Shown here in pieces: positions 13,542 to 26,117 of a stretch of 64,000 nt of DNA. The stretch is from positions 149,679 through 213,678 of the forward strand of contig NMRA01000169.1 in assembly GCA_002633005.1 (NCBI GenBank), written 5' to 3'. Both the position numbers and the translations under genes were made by a program. This DNA is from Phoronis australis (taxonomy: Eukaryota > Phoronida > Phoronidae). Each line of letters begins with the position of its first letter. The first letter of the stretch is position 1. The notes under the pieces were generated by a model. That model searched no databases and was not told the origin of the DNA. It saw only the letters and a program-made list of their open reading frames with translations.

Positions 13542-16500
13542 AGCGGTGCAACGTTTGATAAAGTGTCAGAATCTTCAGGGCCACCCTAAGGAAGACGTGC
13601 CGCACCTCTGACAACTTGTAAAGCGAGGTGTTTCAGGTGAGGCTGTAATCAAGTGAAATCACAGCACGCGTGGCTTTCATACCCAAGTGACTTCTGATAA
13701 ATGATTGATGAATTGACCGTTGCTTTGTATCGGCAAATATCTACGTGCAAACATTCGTACCTTCAGGACACACACGATCGATATTCTAATAACATTACGT
13801 GAAAACTTCTTTTTCGTCAAATTAATTAAGTAAACCTTTTAGAAATCTTAGTTGACAGCAAAAAGCCATTTGGGATGTTAAAGTAAGTTACTTCTTCGTT
13901 TGTTTCAATCACTAATGATAGATTAATCAAAAAACATAACTTGTAGTTAGGAAATAAAGCGGCGTATAGTGCCTGATGTCAAAATGTATCTTTTGTTATT
14001 TTATATTTATTTAACGACTAGTACAAATAAAATACGAAACTTTTCATGTTTGCTTCTCAGTTTTCAGTGACCTGCAGTTGCACATATCTTTCTGCATCGT
14101 ACAGGTTCGTGGAGTTAGGTGTGAAAAGTGCATTGAGTTGGCTATCCTTAGTTGTCGCTATTGTCTAGCAGTGACCTTTCTTTTCATTTGCAGTGATGAC
14201 ATCGTGCATATCATGCGCATTCATGTCACGGCAACTAGGATTTCAGAAAAGATGGGAAAATCGTTGCTTGCGCGTGACAGCAAGTTACGTTCAGGTTGGA
14301 ACAGACTCTTTCAATAACTGCGTAAATTAAATTTTTTTAAAAACTCATTGACACGCCTCTCACGTCAATCAACAATGCTGACATGTATGCTTAATCTTTT
14401 AAGCACGCAGATCATTGTACACTTGCAAATTTTTGCTTGCAAACTCGAGTTTAGCCAACATGTAGCTGTGAACACAAGCTTGCTAGTGTGGAAGAGTTGC
14501 CAAACACGAACAAACTAGCCTGTCGAAGTTCTACATACACATTTATTTGAAAGGGAGTTTGATGGAGTTTGGTAGAACATAAAAAGTAGATGAAAATTAT
14601 GCGATGGTCAGTGTTCAAAATATCACTCTTCATTAGGTAATGGGGTAAAATTGATGACACAGGAATCCTTTGCAATTTTATTTTTGACTTTTACCAAGTT
14701 GCGATTTATTGGGTCACGTGGTCATATCTTAAATTAGAATTTAGGAAAAAAGAAACATGGGCAGCAGCACAACGGTATCAATAATATAACAAATTTCAAG
14801 TGTCAAAACCTCTGTTACAGTTCTATAAAATCAAATTCTCTTTTTATGCAACTTTTTATTTGTTTTGTATAAATCCTATTTTGATAGCCTCTCATGAAAA
14901 ATGGATTATCTTAAAACAATATCAACACCGTTTTGGAGAACAGTGCTTAAAGCATAGTATATGAAATTTTCAAATAAGCCTGAACTGCCATGTCTGAGAT
15001 ATGACGTCACGAAATTATGACTTTCCTGACCCACGCAAGCTTTTTCATCACCGTAGCAACGGCAGTTTTCTTCCACAGCAAGAACAGTGTATAAGTGCAG
15101 ACGCACCTATACCTTTTTCATTCGCCAAAACCTCACCTAACTCCCACTTTGTTCTTCCAGGTCTACTAAGCGGACAGTGTAGTATACAGTTTTCTGCGTG
15201 GTGCGTACTTTGATCACACTTCTCACTAAGGACTTCAAATATCACCGACAATGGTCGCATGCCGTTTTGGTGTTTTAACCTTAATTAGATTCTAACGAAC
15301 TGCTCTGAAGAAGAAGTGACGCAAAAAATATTTCTAATGCATTGGCATTAAAGACGTCATTTTCGTTAATTGTAAGTAAGAATAAAGAAAGAATTGCCAT
15401 GAGAGTCTCACTGCATTCCAACTGTGAAAACCAGCTGGGTCCGATTTAACAAACCTTTACTTTACAGGAAAGGAACTTTATTGCTAAGAAATGACTCAAT
15501 GTTCAAGTTGATCTGTTTACGATATTTGGGAAGTCACAGTTCTCCACGAGAGGCGTTAGTTTACCTAAGTATGGTGTGAGCTGCTATCTTCGTTTTGTAC
15601 CAATGTCGAAATGACGACAGCGGAGTTGGGCTTTTTTTGAACTAAGGTGATTTCACTAGGTTTACCGAAAAACCATAAAACGGTCGTTGTTTTACGGCAT
15701 TGACTAACATTTGAATATGATTTTTGTTTCAAATAACAGATAATTTACTTGTTAAATGATGATTTTGCGTTGTTTTTTTATTATTTTAGCATTCGATAAT
15801 CGCGCACGACATCAATTTTCTCAACTACGTCATACCAAACAATAGACGAACCCCAAAATAGAAATTAGATGATTTTTAATTCAAACGGCAATTTTGAAAT
15901 ATTAAAGTGGAAACTTTTTGTCTCAAATTGTTTTCATCAACTAAACTTATTTCACCGCCCCAACAACATAACAAAATTGCCGTCTTGTGAAATGCAATAG
16001 GGAAATCGTGAATTTGAAATTGGTGCGTTTTTGAAAAGGTGAAATTGTACATTCTTATGTGACGCTGTTTGGGCTAAAATGCAATGTAGTTAAAAACCGA
16101 AATCGGTGAACCCGTGACTTATTTTCTTACTACAAGGAAAATGCGATGGGTATCAAGACAACGCAAGTTTATGACATACAAAAAAGGACAAAATATTCAA
16201 CCCTTTGTAATTTTATAACCACTTGTTATTCAAACACATCAAAACAAACTAGCAACTTTATCAATGCAAGTACATAAACCATGTTCCTACACCAATTAGC
16301 CGATGCAGGTACTCCCAGACTAGATACTGAGTATATGACTGTGAACGAAAACTTTAATAGGTAAAAATTGATTTCCACGGTGTCCAAAGTTCTTGTAGTT
16401 CTACATGTCCAAGATTGCTGTGTTTTAGAATATATTTTTCAGTAATAAAATTTTAGTTTCACTTACTTAATAAAAACATTTAAAATAAAAGTGCTCTTTT

Positions 16501-16550
16501 TATTTTTATGTAAATACAATATTTCGTTTGTAAGAAATTTTTAAAATATT
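13542..16550. other. Non-coding stretch upstream of channel copy 1
   Basis: This holds the presumed promoter and 5' untranslated region of copy 1 at its left edge, then AT-rich DNA with only short unrelated open frames. No clear TATA box or further exon was found. Confidence 0.4.
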
Positions 16551-16559
16551 GTACCTTTT

Positions 16560-17240
16560 TTTCTTTTCAAAATGGATTCCAACCACAGGTGTGAATCTAA
16601 ATGAAGTTAGTGTCGATCCTTGATGACAACAGGCTCTGAATATCGCTCTAAAAATTGCGCGCAACACAACGATATACAAAGAAGTGTTCGATTGTCTCAC
16701 GTTTGCAATAGATGAACGAATCAGAATCACCATTAATTTCAAACAAGCATTTGTAGGAAGGATCCTGTGCAGCAATTTGTATTGAAAATGGCGTATTTTT
16801 GTCTCATTTAAACTTAAAAGGTGGATTTTATAATAGCTCTTCCATATACAGAGATCAGTGTTTCATAAATCTTCAAAATTCTTAAGGGCAGTAGGCTTCA
16901 AATGATTTTATCTCCTGTAATATACTATAAATATGTTTACATCCACTTTCATCACCAAGTAGATTGGAGAGTAAAAAGGTAAAATTGGCCTTACAAACTT
17001 TTTTACTACGGGTAACACTTTTTCATGAAGACTTTTGCTACCAACTAATCAAAGAAAGATAACGCAACAATAATTTTATGATTCTTCTTTAAAATAATCG
17101 TGTAAGAAAATCGCAATTTATGTTTTAAAAAATCATTAAAAAAGACTATATAATTATTTAGTAAAGAATCCTCATAAAAATTTTGCTCGTTTACTAAAAT
17201 CCTTCCATATGTAAAATATCTAAAGTGACAATACTGCATT
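16560..17240 (-). mobile_element. Decayed L1/Tx1-type LINE ORF2 C-terminal fragment
   Basis: Reading the minus strand in shifting frames gives the characteristic post-RT region of L1/Tx1-type LINE ORF2: LVNEQNFYEDSLLNNY, then ETKIRHFQYKLLHRILPTNA, then ETIEHFFVYRCVARNF followed by SDIQSLLSS. 'FQYKLLHRILPTN' and the ET-x-x-H-x-F motif are typical of the zf-RVT region. Frameshifts and stops show that it is dead. No 3' tail or target-site duplication was seen. The 28.7-29.0 kb fragment belongs to the same type of element. Confidence 0.7.
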
Positions 17241-17249
17241 CGCATTTGT

Positions 17250-18152
17250 ATACGTCATTGTACTGCTTGCTATTAAAATAAGTCAAATGGTATAAATGTT
17301 CACGCTTGAATAAATCGTCAAAGGGCAAGTGTTCCTATAACCGTCATTTTACGAGTTTTCGTTTTGACCATGTCTTCAGTATATTTTTAATTTCGAAAAA
17401 GTAAAATTAAAATTTAAGGTGTTGTCTAAATTTACATTTCGCAATTCTATACATCCCATTTTAGTGTCCAGCGTTGATAATGATTAACTTTTTTGAAAAC
17501 TTTTTACTTCCAATCCAAATTACATTTCATATAAAATAATCAACTTCAAACCAGTAATATCTGCATAGAAATTGTTGTCTCTGCCAAGGAGCATGGGAAC
17601 CCATCTAAAATAAATATTGTAGAAGTCAAAACGCTAGCATTTGAGGTACTCGAAATCTTAACCAAACGTTCACTTACGCCAATGTAGGAAAACCAGTAAA
17701 CTGGAACCTGTTTACAGGAACATGCTTTTGGTAAAAGTGCGGCTAACCTACCACCATACAAAAATGAAAGAGTGAAAGTGAGCCGTAAAATGCATCGAAT
17801 CAATACATAGATTAACAAATTAATACATACATGTAGATCAACAAATCAATAATACATCTTTTGTGCTAAAGATTCTCGAGGCACACATCATTCCGATTTC
17901 GCTGAAGTTAAAGTTCAACGCAAATTAAAAATCAGTTCACACGTCTACAAGTTGTCTGTGATATCACCGGATGTTTACGAGCCGACAACCGCTCCAAGAC
18001 AACGCCTTTGAAAGCCGACTGCATCGCTGTAGATGAAGGTTTAGGCATGGTTGTGGTTGCACGGATAGAGTTAACCTCAAACTGAGTAACACAAGGTGCC
18101 ATACCCTTAGGTGGCATTCAGTACTTAATTTTTAGAGGCATAGTCGAATTCC
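17250..18152. other. Non-coding or uncertain stretch up to assembly gap
   Basis: Mostly AT-rich. Near 17932-18117 both strands are open for about 60 codons right beside the N gap (minus start MPPKGMAP). I recognise neither product and cannot choose a strand. Confidence 0.35.
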
Positions 18153-18286
18153 NNNNNNNNNNNNNNNNNNNNNNNNNNNNNNNNNNNNNNNNNNNNNNNN
18201 NNNNNNNNNNNNNNNNNNNNNNNNNNNNNNNNNNNNNNNNNNNNNNNNNNNNNNNNNNNNNNNNNNNNNNNNNNNNNNNNNNNNNN
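18153..18286. other. Assembly gap (N run)
   Basis: 134 undetermined bases. Translations across it are meaningless. Its left flank ends 'gtcgaattcc' and its right flank begins 'acttagatctcgg'. Confidence 1.
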
Positions 18287-18739
18287 ACTTAGATCTCGGA
18301 TGTACCATCTTCCACACAAACATTCTTGTTTCAGATAAAACGAAGTAAAACTTGTCTCAACTCAAACTGTAAAACGGATGTTCAACCCCAACTCTATTAA
18401 CACTAAAATCAAAACCTCAGACACTTGTTTTAGTGGAAGGTCAAGTAACTTAATGGTCATTACATAACAGTATGCCAATGTAGGTCACATATGGCACTCT
18501 GTAGCAGGGCACTCATAATAACAGTGACATCTTTTGGGAGACACTGTACAGAGTTATATATAGGATGTTGTGATGAAACCAAGTTGTTGAGAGAATACAC
18601 GTGTAGGCACTGTACATACCAAATAACAGTTTCTGATAGGTCTGAAATTGTGGGGCATTATATATACCCCACAATTTTTTGCAACCCCACAGTAAAGGTC
18701 TCATATATAAAAATGCCCCGGATCTGTATAGTTCTCTTA

Positions 18740-18772
<33 letters not shown>
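18740..18772. repeat. (TA)n dinucleotide microsatellite
   Basis: About 16 TA units in a region with other short 'atatata' runs (18660-18715 and about 18870). It creates Tyr-Ile repeats in shadow frames. Confidence 0.95.
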
Positions 18773-18773
<1 letters not shown>

Positions 18774-19315
18774 CCTTTTATCTCGGCAGATTGTCACCCA
18801 CCTTTACAGTTCAACATATTATATAACTTTTGTAATTACCGATATCTGTAGTAGTTTAGTTTGTCATAATATATATGACCTTTTATCTCATCTACAAGTG
18901 TTGTTTCACTGTAAACTAAGCTTCGGTATCGCTTCGCAGAGCGCATGTAAATGATGGTACGGCCGTGAAATAACTGTGTTATCACACCGTGAAATACGTT
19001 AAATCTTGTTTTCCGTATATTTCCTAGAGAAGATAACCGCTATCATCTCTAGACAAATAACCGTGGCGAAGTCGTAAGAATTACGGTATTTGGCGGGCTA
19101 AATCCATAATAATTACGATTGTTGATTTAAGTCATCTCCTTATGTAGTACGACTCACGTCTCACAATTCTGTACTGAAGTTAGTGTCACCAATACTTGAA
19201 AAACACCTTACACATGACAACTGGACCAAATATAGAGCACAGATGATAAACAAATCTGTCAAACACCAACTAAATTTTTAATTTCATCAAAACTTTATGA
19301 AAATCAAGGCGAAAA

Positions 19316-19345
19316 CAGTGGCGGATCTAGGATATCATAAAAGGG
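19316..19345. other. hAT-like terminal sequence, unpaired
   Basis: The string cagtggcggatctagg (19316-19331) has the CAG-n-GGCG form seen at the ends of many hAT-type DNA transposons. No inverted partner or 8-bp target duplication was found nearby, so this is at most a solo remnant. Confidence 0.3.
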
Positions 19346-19740
19346 GCAAACTTTTGTCCGATAGACGATCACGCGTAGAGGCTCGTAGGGGAAATTTTGT
19401 TTTTGCCTCTGAAACCAAGCATTTTCTTTGATTTCTGGAGTATTGTCAACATTTTCCTTTGGCTGGTCGATGTTTGCGATTAGCGAGCCTAAATCCCACG
19501 ACCCAGAACGCATTCTGGAATCCGACGTCACTGCACGGCAAGTTTTGTACTCGACAAGTTGGCCGGTCTAAACAAAACCTTGATTATAGACTTTCACCAG
19601 CTTTATCTATCTTCTTTGTCCGATGGCGAACAGATACGCAAAGAGGCTCATGATTTATGTGGTCATGCCACATACTCAAACGACTCATTCACATATTAAA
19701 ACACTGTGAGTATTAACATCACCTCCTGAAAGCAGGCATT

Positions 19741-19912
19741 TTAATTAAACAAATTATTATTATTTTAAAGCATTTAAGCAGTTTAATCGCGGAATCGCCG
19801 CTTATGATTTAAACACGGAAAATCTTATATTAGATGGACTCAAACTCACGACCTCTTGATAAGAGACAGAAAGCGTGCACTCGTCAACTGCGCCACCACG
19901 CTTCCACATAAG
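19741..19912 (-). mobile_element. tRNA-derived SINE, minus strand
   Basis: On the minus strand a tRNA-like head reads GGTGGCGCAGTTGACGAG (A-box region), then CGCTTTCTGTCTC, GAGGTCGTGAG and a B-box-like GTTTGAGTCC. A short body follows, ending in an AT-rich tail with ATAATAATAAT. The same order (GTGCnCGCTTTCT...GAGGTCGTGnGTTnGAGTCC) occurs in the element at 43.98-44.22 kb, so both belong to one family. It is not a functional tRNA, as the cloverleaf does not close. Confidence 0.65.
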
Positions 19913-20172
19913 TCACTATGCTAACATGGTAAGAGACATACTTGTTCATGATCCACAGCTTTCGCGCACGAATCTGCTCATTTCTGTAATGTCAGTTGCA
20001 AAACTTGTTGTGTTTAAATAGTCTTAGATACCCAAACGACCAAATCCATTTTTCATGTTGGCATTACCCACGCGCTTGCTTTGCAAATCATCTTAATTTT
20101 AATGTTTGAAAAAGAAAGTATTACTAGTTTCTGAGTAATTCACAGAGGCTTCGATTACAGTTTACATCTTAC

Positions 20173-20213
20173 CAGCAACTTCTGTTTCTTCATCGTCACT
20201 CAGCTTCGGTTTT
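20173..20213 (-). CDS. Possible 41-bp coding micro-exon (unknown gene)
   Basis: A pyrimidine-rich acceptor (TTCATTTTTTAAAG) and a good donor (G|GTAAGA) enclose 41 bases. One frame reads KPKLSDDEETEVAG, an acidic exon-like peptide. The isolated position, between SINE debris and channel copy 2, prevents linking it to a gene. It may be chance. Confidence 0.28.
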
Positions 20214-21682
20214 CTTTAAAAAATGAAGTAATTTTCTTCATTGAACAGTGGAGCAGACGACGGAATAGGAGTGGTAGTGCGCAGCGCCCCTGCCGGTCGC
20301 ATATCGACCGGGAGCGGCATTACTTAGACACTTAGCCAGCCGTAGATGTCAATCAGACACTAAACCCCCCCCCGCACTCCCCCCACACACAAACTAAAAC
20401 TTCACACATTGTCAAATCTTGTTTCGGCCGTGTAATGTTGATAAGCTGGGTTAATTGATAAACTCAGTTTTTTCCTCGCGCTTTTGCTGTGACGACAAAA
20501 GTGGGTTAGGAGTGTAGTACACTGATGTGGGTTCTTATATCTCGGTGCATGATATGCAAACCGATTTAATACGAGGGCTAAGCCCGAGTTTAAATCGTCT
20601 TTCATGTCACGTTTCTCGATATAATAACCCACAGCTCATCACGTACGTTATATCACTTGGATATCATTGTTACAGTTAAAGCATATCTTTTATTCTTAAG
20701 GCTTGAAATATGCAATTTAAATTGGATAAGCATGCCAAAACAAGCTTTCATTCAAATCACTCAAGTTACAAAAAATCAACATACTGAACTTGATCTTAAT
20801 ATTTGCATACAACGTCGACACGATACTTTCACACATACGAAAGAAGCCAATACTTAACCGCTTGGAAAGTGACGATGTTTATTTGGTAGTTCTAATACAT
20901 AAAGGTTATTGTTTTTTGTATTGGCAGTAGAAAACAGTGATTAACTCGGCCGGAATACAGGTATTTCTATGGGACGGCCACTTGCTTTATCATTCACGAC
21001 ACCTAGTAGTGAATATCGAATTCCCCTTTGTCGTGCTTTTATTGACAACAACACAGTCACGTGAGCAACAACGGAGTAAATAGAAAGTTCAGATCCCGGG
21101 GTAAGTTTTCTCCCGACACGAGTAACCCGACTTTTGCTCACGGTAGTGAACAATTAGCCTTGGTTGACGTCAGCACTTCGGATTTTGAATCCTATCCCTC
21201 ATCGGCAGACAGTTGATATGTGGCTCAGGTGTCCAGTTGGGTTATGGCTGCTCACTGTTAAATTAAAGCTTTCACAGACTTGATTAAGTTGCTTTGGTAT
21301 TCGTCTTAAGGAAATCCATTCAGCGACTTCGAATGAAAAAATTATTCATCTATGAGAGGAGCTACATTAATTTGAAGGATGAATGTCACGGATTCAGCAC
21401 AATATCTTTTGTTAGTAAACTGCTTTGTAGTGAAACTTGACATCCCATACTTTGTGTAATTAAATGAGGCACAACACTATGATCCAGACAGGAATTGGGT
21501 AACTCAACATACCACGCGTAGTATATTTAACGAAATTTACTTACGTGTAGCATGGTCTAAGTCATTAGGAGGATAAAGAAACAATTTGTGGTGAATCAAT
21601 TGTTGATAAAAATTTTTCTTCTCCCAAATTGTGCCAATTTCCATGAATCGCACTCCTTCAGTTCGTATGCATCTTCCGTGAA
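20214..21682. other. Non-coding stretch 3' of channel copy 2
   Basis: Moderately GC-rich near 20260-20400, otherwise AT-rich. No exon or element recognised. No canonical AATAAA was found on the minus strand close to the stop of copy 2. Confidence 0.4.
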
Positions 21683-23716
21683 TTATTTGTGAGGCATTAC
21701 TCGAACGCTGGCAACCATATACACCCTTCCGTCTCGATATCGGAGCCTCTTGTTCCGGGGTCTGAAAATTTTCGTCATGAACCAAGATATTCTTCTTTCG
21801 ATCGTTAGCCCAGCCGAAAGTCTGTGAAGTTCTGTCACTACATCACGATAGTCGGCGATTTGTGTGACGCTACTGGACATGACAGCGATTAGAAAATTCA
21901 AAAGCAAGATGGCGACTACGCCAACATAAACCACGTGTAGAAGACTTGCAATTGCGCCTTCTGGTGTAGACAATTCAATTCCGTTTCCAATGACTTGTAT
22001 CATATTCAACATCATTGCGAAGGTTGAATAAAGGCTTGAGTCGACATTGTTAAAATTTGAATCCAGACACTGACTGCCAAACAAGGCAAAAAATGTCATA
22101 AAGAAAGAAATGAATATGAGACCGTAGATGACGAGGAAGTCTGCTATATTTGACATCATTTCTTGGAAAACTATGACGAAATATCCAATTCTAGGCATGA
22201 GCCTCAGGAAGTATAGCAGCGACCAGATGTTGGTTGTACATCCAAGAGCAATACAGAGGTAAATAATGAAAGTCTGGTGAGGTAAGCGGTCTGTACGCGA
22301 TGGCGGTCGAAGCATCTCCAAAACAATGGCAGAGCATACGGTATGGATGACGTCACAAACATAGAAAAAAGAAAGTCTGATTACTTTGAGTTGTTTTGCT
22401 TCGCTGCTTAAAATTGGTTCTGTCAACTTCCGGTCTCTGACAAAAACAACCAAGTCTGCCACATGCGATGCTATTGTTAAAATTAAACGCAAATACAAAA
22501 ACGAAGAGACAACCTTAATGGAAGTGTCTTTGTTTGTTCTAAAGATGGGTTTTTCGAAGCAAAAAGATTCGAAAGTGGAAATATTTGTGCTATTATCAAA
22601 TAGCAGTTGCCGACGTTTGCTGATATTGTCGTAGAAAAGTTTCAAAAGCATATCTTGAAAGAACAACGTGAACACGACGCTATGTGTCAGGCGGTAAATA
22701 CACCAAAACAGCAAGGGAAAGAAATAATATCGTTGCAATATGTTAGCAAACCTCATCAAGGGAGATCTTAAAAAATTTTGGGTGTCTGTTTTTGAAATTT
22801 GTTCGAATGTTACATTCATTACAAGAGCCAATGGTGATCTGTTTAACCGTTGTCCCTCATGTGTGTAATCGGTGATATCGAACCATGCTATCTCATGCGT
22901 TCCCATGTTAGTGCGCGTAAATTTGTATACACCCTCAGTGTTCAATATTCGCCTTGAAATTGGAAAAGCAGATATCCGCATTGCGAGCTCAAATGGTCGG
23001 TAGCCATTTATATCTTCCGCCATCAACAAATTCTGTATTTTTTCGTAGCCGCCATCTTGTTTTCTCAAGTATTCCACGATGACGTCATACACTTCACCAA
23101 CTTCCGGATATTCGGTACTCGATACTACCAAACAGTGCACCACATTCCAACCCATGAAACTGGATTTCAAAACGTCTGCCCCGCTCTCCAATAATTTAAT
23201 AGTCAGCTCATCGTGGCCGCAGATTGCTGCCAGTTGAAATGTGTACAGGCCAGCAATTCCCAAAAAGGTTTCATTTTGTTTTTGCTGAAATTTCGCAAAT
23301 CTCTGAAGCTGACCTTTATAAATCCAACCATTCATGGATTCGTACATGTCCTCGACATCTTTGAAGTAAAAGTGACCGCGAATCAGTTTTTCTCTTTCTT
23401 CAGGTAGAGCCTGTTCGAGAGTTTTCTCGGCATTTTCCACGTTCCCTTGCGCAAGCGCTGCTGCCCAATAACCGTATTTCTCAAAAGAGAGACATTTATT
23501 TCCGTTCAATTGTTCATTGATCACCGAATCATGCGCATTCCCCGTTGGCAATGTCATAGATGTTTCCCTTCCTGCACCGTAGTTCCGTAAGTCAGGACTC
23601 GATTTCGCACTTTCTCTTACATTTAGTGAGAAACACTCCACACAATTCTGTTCTTCTTCTTCAACTGGCGAAAATGAGCTGACATTCATGGTAACGATCT
23701 GTTTTGTGAGAGGCAA
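21683..23716 (-). CDS. TRP-superfamily-like ankyrin ion channel, copy 2 (668-677 aa)
   Basis: Intact single-exon paralogue of the channel family. The open frame starts at 23716, but the second ATG (23687-23689, MNVSSF) aligns with the MSV starts of copies 1 and 3 and sits in a better context (ACCATGA), so I prefer a 668-residue product. It has about 55 extra acidic and serine-rich N-terminal residues before the shared CLSFEKYGYWAAALAQGN. Ankyrin-like repeats follow (TFQLAAICGHDELTIKLL; NGYRPFELAMR), then six hydrophobic segments, the pore region (NMIQVIGNGIE) and S6 ending LLLNFLIAVM. The filter-like position is Asn, not the Asp of copy 1. Two sequons (NST, NIS) lie in the S1-S2 loop. Its closest relative is the pseudogene at 6.8-7.4 kb, not its neighbours. 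Confidence 0.9.
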   Translation of the reverse strand: MPLTKQIVTMNVSSFSPVEEEEQNCVECFSLNVRESAKSSPDLRNYGAGRETSMTLPTGNAHDSVINEQLNGNKCLSFEKYGYWAAALAQGNVENAEKTLEQALPEEREKLIRGHFYFKDVEDMYESMNGWIYKGQLQRFAKFQQKQNETFLGIAGLYTFQLAAICGHDELTIKLLESGADVLKSSFMGWNVVHCLVVSSTEYPEVGEVYDVIVEYLRKQDGGYEKIQNLLMAEDINGYRPFELAMRISAFPISRRILNTEGVYKFTRTNMGTHEIAWFDITDYTHEGQRLNRSPLALVMNVTFEQISKTDTQNFLRSPLMRFANILQRYYFFPLLFWCIYRLTHSVVFTLFFQDMLLKLFYDNISKRRQLLFDNSTNISTFESFCFEKPIFRTNKDTSIKVVSSFLYLRLILTIASHVADLVVFVRDRKLTEPILSSEAKQLKVIRLSFFYVCDVIHTVCSAIVLEMLRPPSRTDRLPHQTFIIYLCIALGCTTNIWSLLYFLRLMPRIGYFVIVFQEMMSNIADFLVIYGLIFISFFMTFFALFGSQCLDSNFNNVDSSLYSTFAMMLNMIQVIGNGIELSTPEGAIASLLHVVYVGVVAILLLNFLIAVMSSSVTQIADYRDVVTELHRLSAGLTIERRISWFMTKIFRPRNKRLRYRDGRVYMVASVRVMPHK

Positions 23717-26117
23717 GCCAAGAACTGTAGATTTTGCAATTGTGAGAAGAGCGACGTTTCTCAGGCGAAACTTTCAGCGGTTGTGATACAAAATATCACT
23801 ATCGCCGTGAATCTCGAGAAAAATGTCAATGCATTAATTATTCAAGCTGCTCAATGCGTTTTAGGTGTTAACTAATGGAAAAACAAATAGATGCACCATT
23901 AGGGATTTAATGCAAAAAGTATGAGCGATTGACAAACACTGCTTTTATCGAAGCATGGTTCGAGTTTTATGCCACTAGAATATGACGCTTGTACTCAGTG
24001 TTCTCAGGGGATTTTCGTAAAAAGACCAAGCTCGTTCGATACCATGGTGGTAAATTTTCGTGTGACGTTATATTGTACATTACCACACGCACAAATCATA
24101 TGTTTGTGTAGCGACTTTACCGCCAAATCCTACCCTTGTCTTTTCTAACAGAGATTTAAGGTATTAGAAATTGTTTTTTTGATCGTTAATTTAGGGCAAC
24201 TAATATATCGAAGATTTAATTTCTTACCTTCACTGTGGCTGCTCGCCACTGACTTTATAACACTATGTACGTGAACGATATACTGGCTAAAAATTATCTT
24301 TTGCAAAAAAAATAAGAAAAACTTGATCGCTATTGAGTGACTGATACTCAGAAAATCTCTGGTATCTAGGAAACACATTTCTAAAGCATTCTATCATTCT
24401 TACCTTAAATACTCAAACAATATTAAACATTTTCTCTATGTTACGGTTTCACAGTTCCGACACTAAGTGAAGTTTATCTTGCAAGACCACATAAGTCTTC
24501 GAGAACAATTGCAATGGATTACAAAGCATGGGATGTCATTGGCTAATTTGGTTTCTACAATACTTTTAAGCATCACTCTGAACCGTAAACACATTAACTT
24601 CAAGAATTTTTTTAACTATATTGAACGTTTGAGGCCTATCAATTTACAGTTTACATTCGTCTTCGACACTTCATGTTCGTTCATTAAAAATTTACTCATC
24701 TATTAAAAATTTACACCTATGATCTTAGTTGTTTACCACAACCCAGCTATTTTAGAGGCAGAAAGTGAATTTAAAACATTTATTTAGAACCACAACACAA
24801 ACACATACACACAAAATGACAGCACGGGTGGTTGCACGTGGCTCCCCCTGAAAGGAGTAAAACCTCTAAAAATCAGAGGTCACTAAGGTGACTTAGTACA
24901 GTCCGGAAATCTAAGTTAAGTTGCGTTCTCACCATCAATGTAACACTTGCAGTCGCACAAGATTGCATTGAAACACAATTATAACGATGATTACGAAAAT
25001 GACGACAACGACGACGAAAACAATAACCATCTTTTGTACAATACGGTCTATGTCTATTAGTATTTTACAACTAAATCATTTGGTCTTGAATGACAATTAC
25101 AAGCCTGTTTGTGATACAGAGTGGATGGAACCATTGAGTGCACAACCGAACATTGAGATTCTTGAATAAATTGCGACTTGTAGACTTTTACTCTTGCGCA
25201 ATGCCACCTAAACTTGAAAAACAAAGAATCATCGCTGGCCGTCATGCATGTTGAGCCGAGACTATATAGGCCTACACTATGTGCATGTCTTATGAATTAT
25301 CCCGAGGGAGAACATGGTTGTAAGACAAATGTAAAAAGGTTGTCTAAATATCAGTTATTGTTTGATTCAGATGGTTGTAATTTGAAATGTGAAAGGTACA
25401 TTGTATTCCTTTTACGACCTAAACTTTAGAATTCAGAAATTAACTCTCACAAAACTATCTCAAAATCTCCCATAAAATAGTGGCAGCTGATTACTACCAA
25501 CAATAAAAACTGAAGCGCCACCTGCCTTTGACATGAAACTGCAATTTTGGACGTGGTGGCCAACCCCGTCAAAAGTCTTATTTCTTTTTGACACTTCTTT
25601 CACTTCGTGACGTCATGAAAGATGTGTTTGAAGAACGAAACCACGGTGTTGAAAGGTTTTAGGCATCGCAATCGTGTATTTGGGTAACCAGCATAACAAT
25701 TCCCAAAGTGATTACAAAATATACCCCTTTAAGACACATTGATGTCCATTATTTCCACTTCTATTGAATATAGCCATATTTTCATCAATCGAACGACACC
25801 ACATAGATAAGCAGAGTTCTAAACCACAATCACGTGATTACACTGGAACAGATATTCACGAGCTAGAACGGGCACAATAAAGTGCTGTTTACAATAGTTC
25901 ATATACTTTTATTATTGATCATACACGCATTAGATTTTTTACTTTCCTCAGCTTCTTCAAACAAATATTAGCAAAAACCAGACTATTGGTTTTTCATTGG
26001 TTTAGATACAAATTTGTTTCGACACAGACTGGAGCTAGAAATGAGGATTCCTTGACCTCAATTGCTGGTGGAGAGGTAACTTCACATCTGTTGCACCTGG
26101 TTGACTACGGGCATGCA
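23717..26117. other. Spacer between channel copies 2 and 3
   Basis: About 2.4 kb holding the upstream region of copy 2 and the 3' region of copy 3. Near 24980-25020 there is an 'acgac/acaacgac' simple-sequence patch. No additional exon was recognised. Confidence 0.45.
25908..25913 (-). terminator. Candidate poly(A) signal of channel copy 3
   Basis: AATAAA on the minus strand, about 205 bases past the copy 3 stop codon. It is the only canonical hexamer noticed at a plausible distance. This is inference only. Confidence 0.35.

Noticed and set aside
17932-18117. Gene beside the N gap (MPPKGMAP... on minus, or an open plus frame)
   Set aside because: Both strands are open for similar lengths and neither product is recognised; the gap hides the context.
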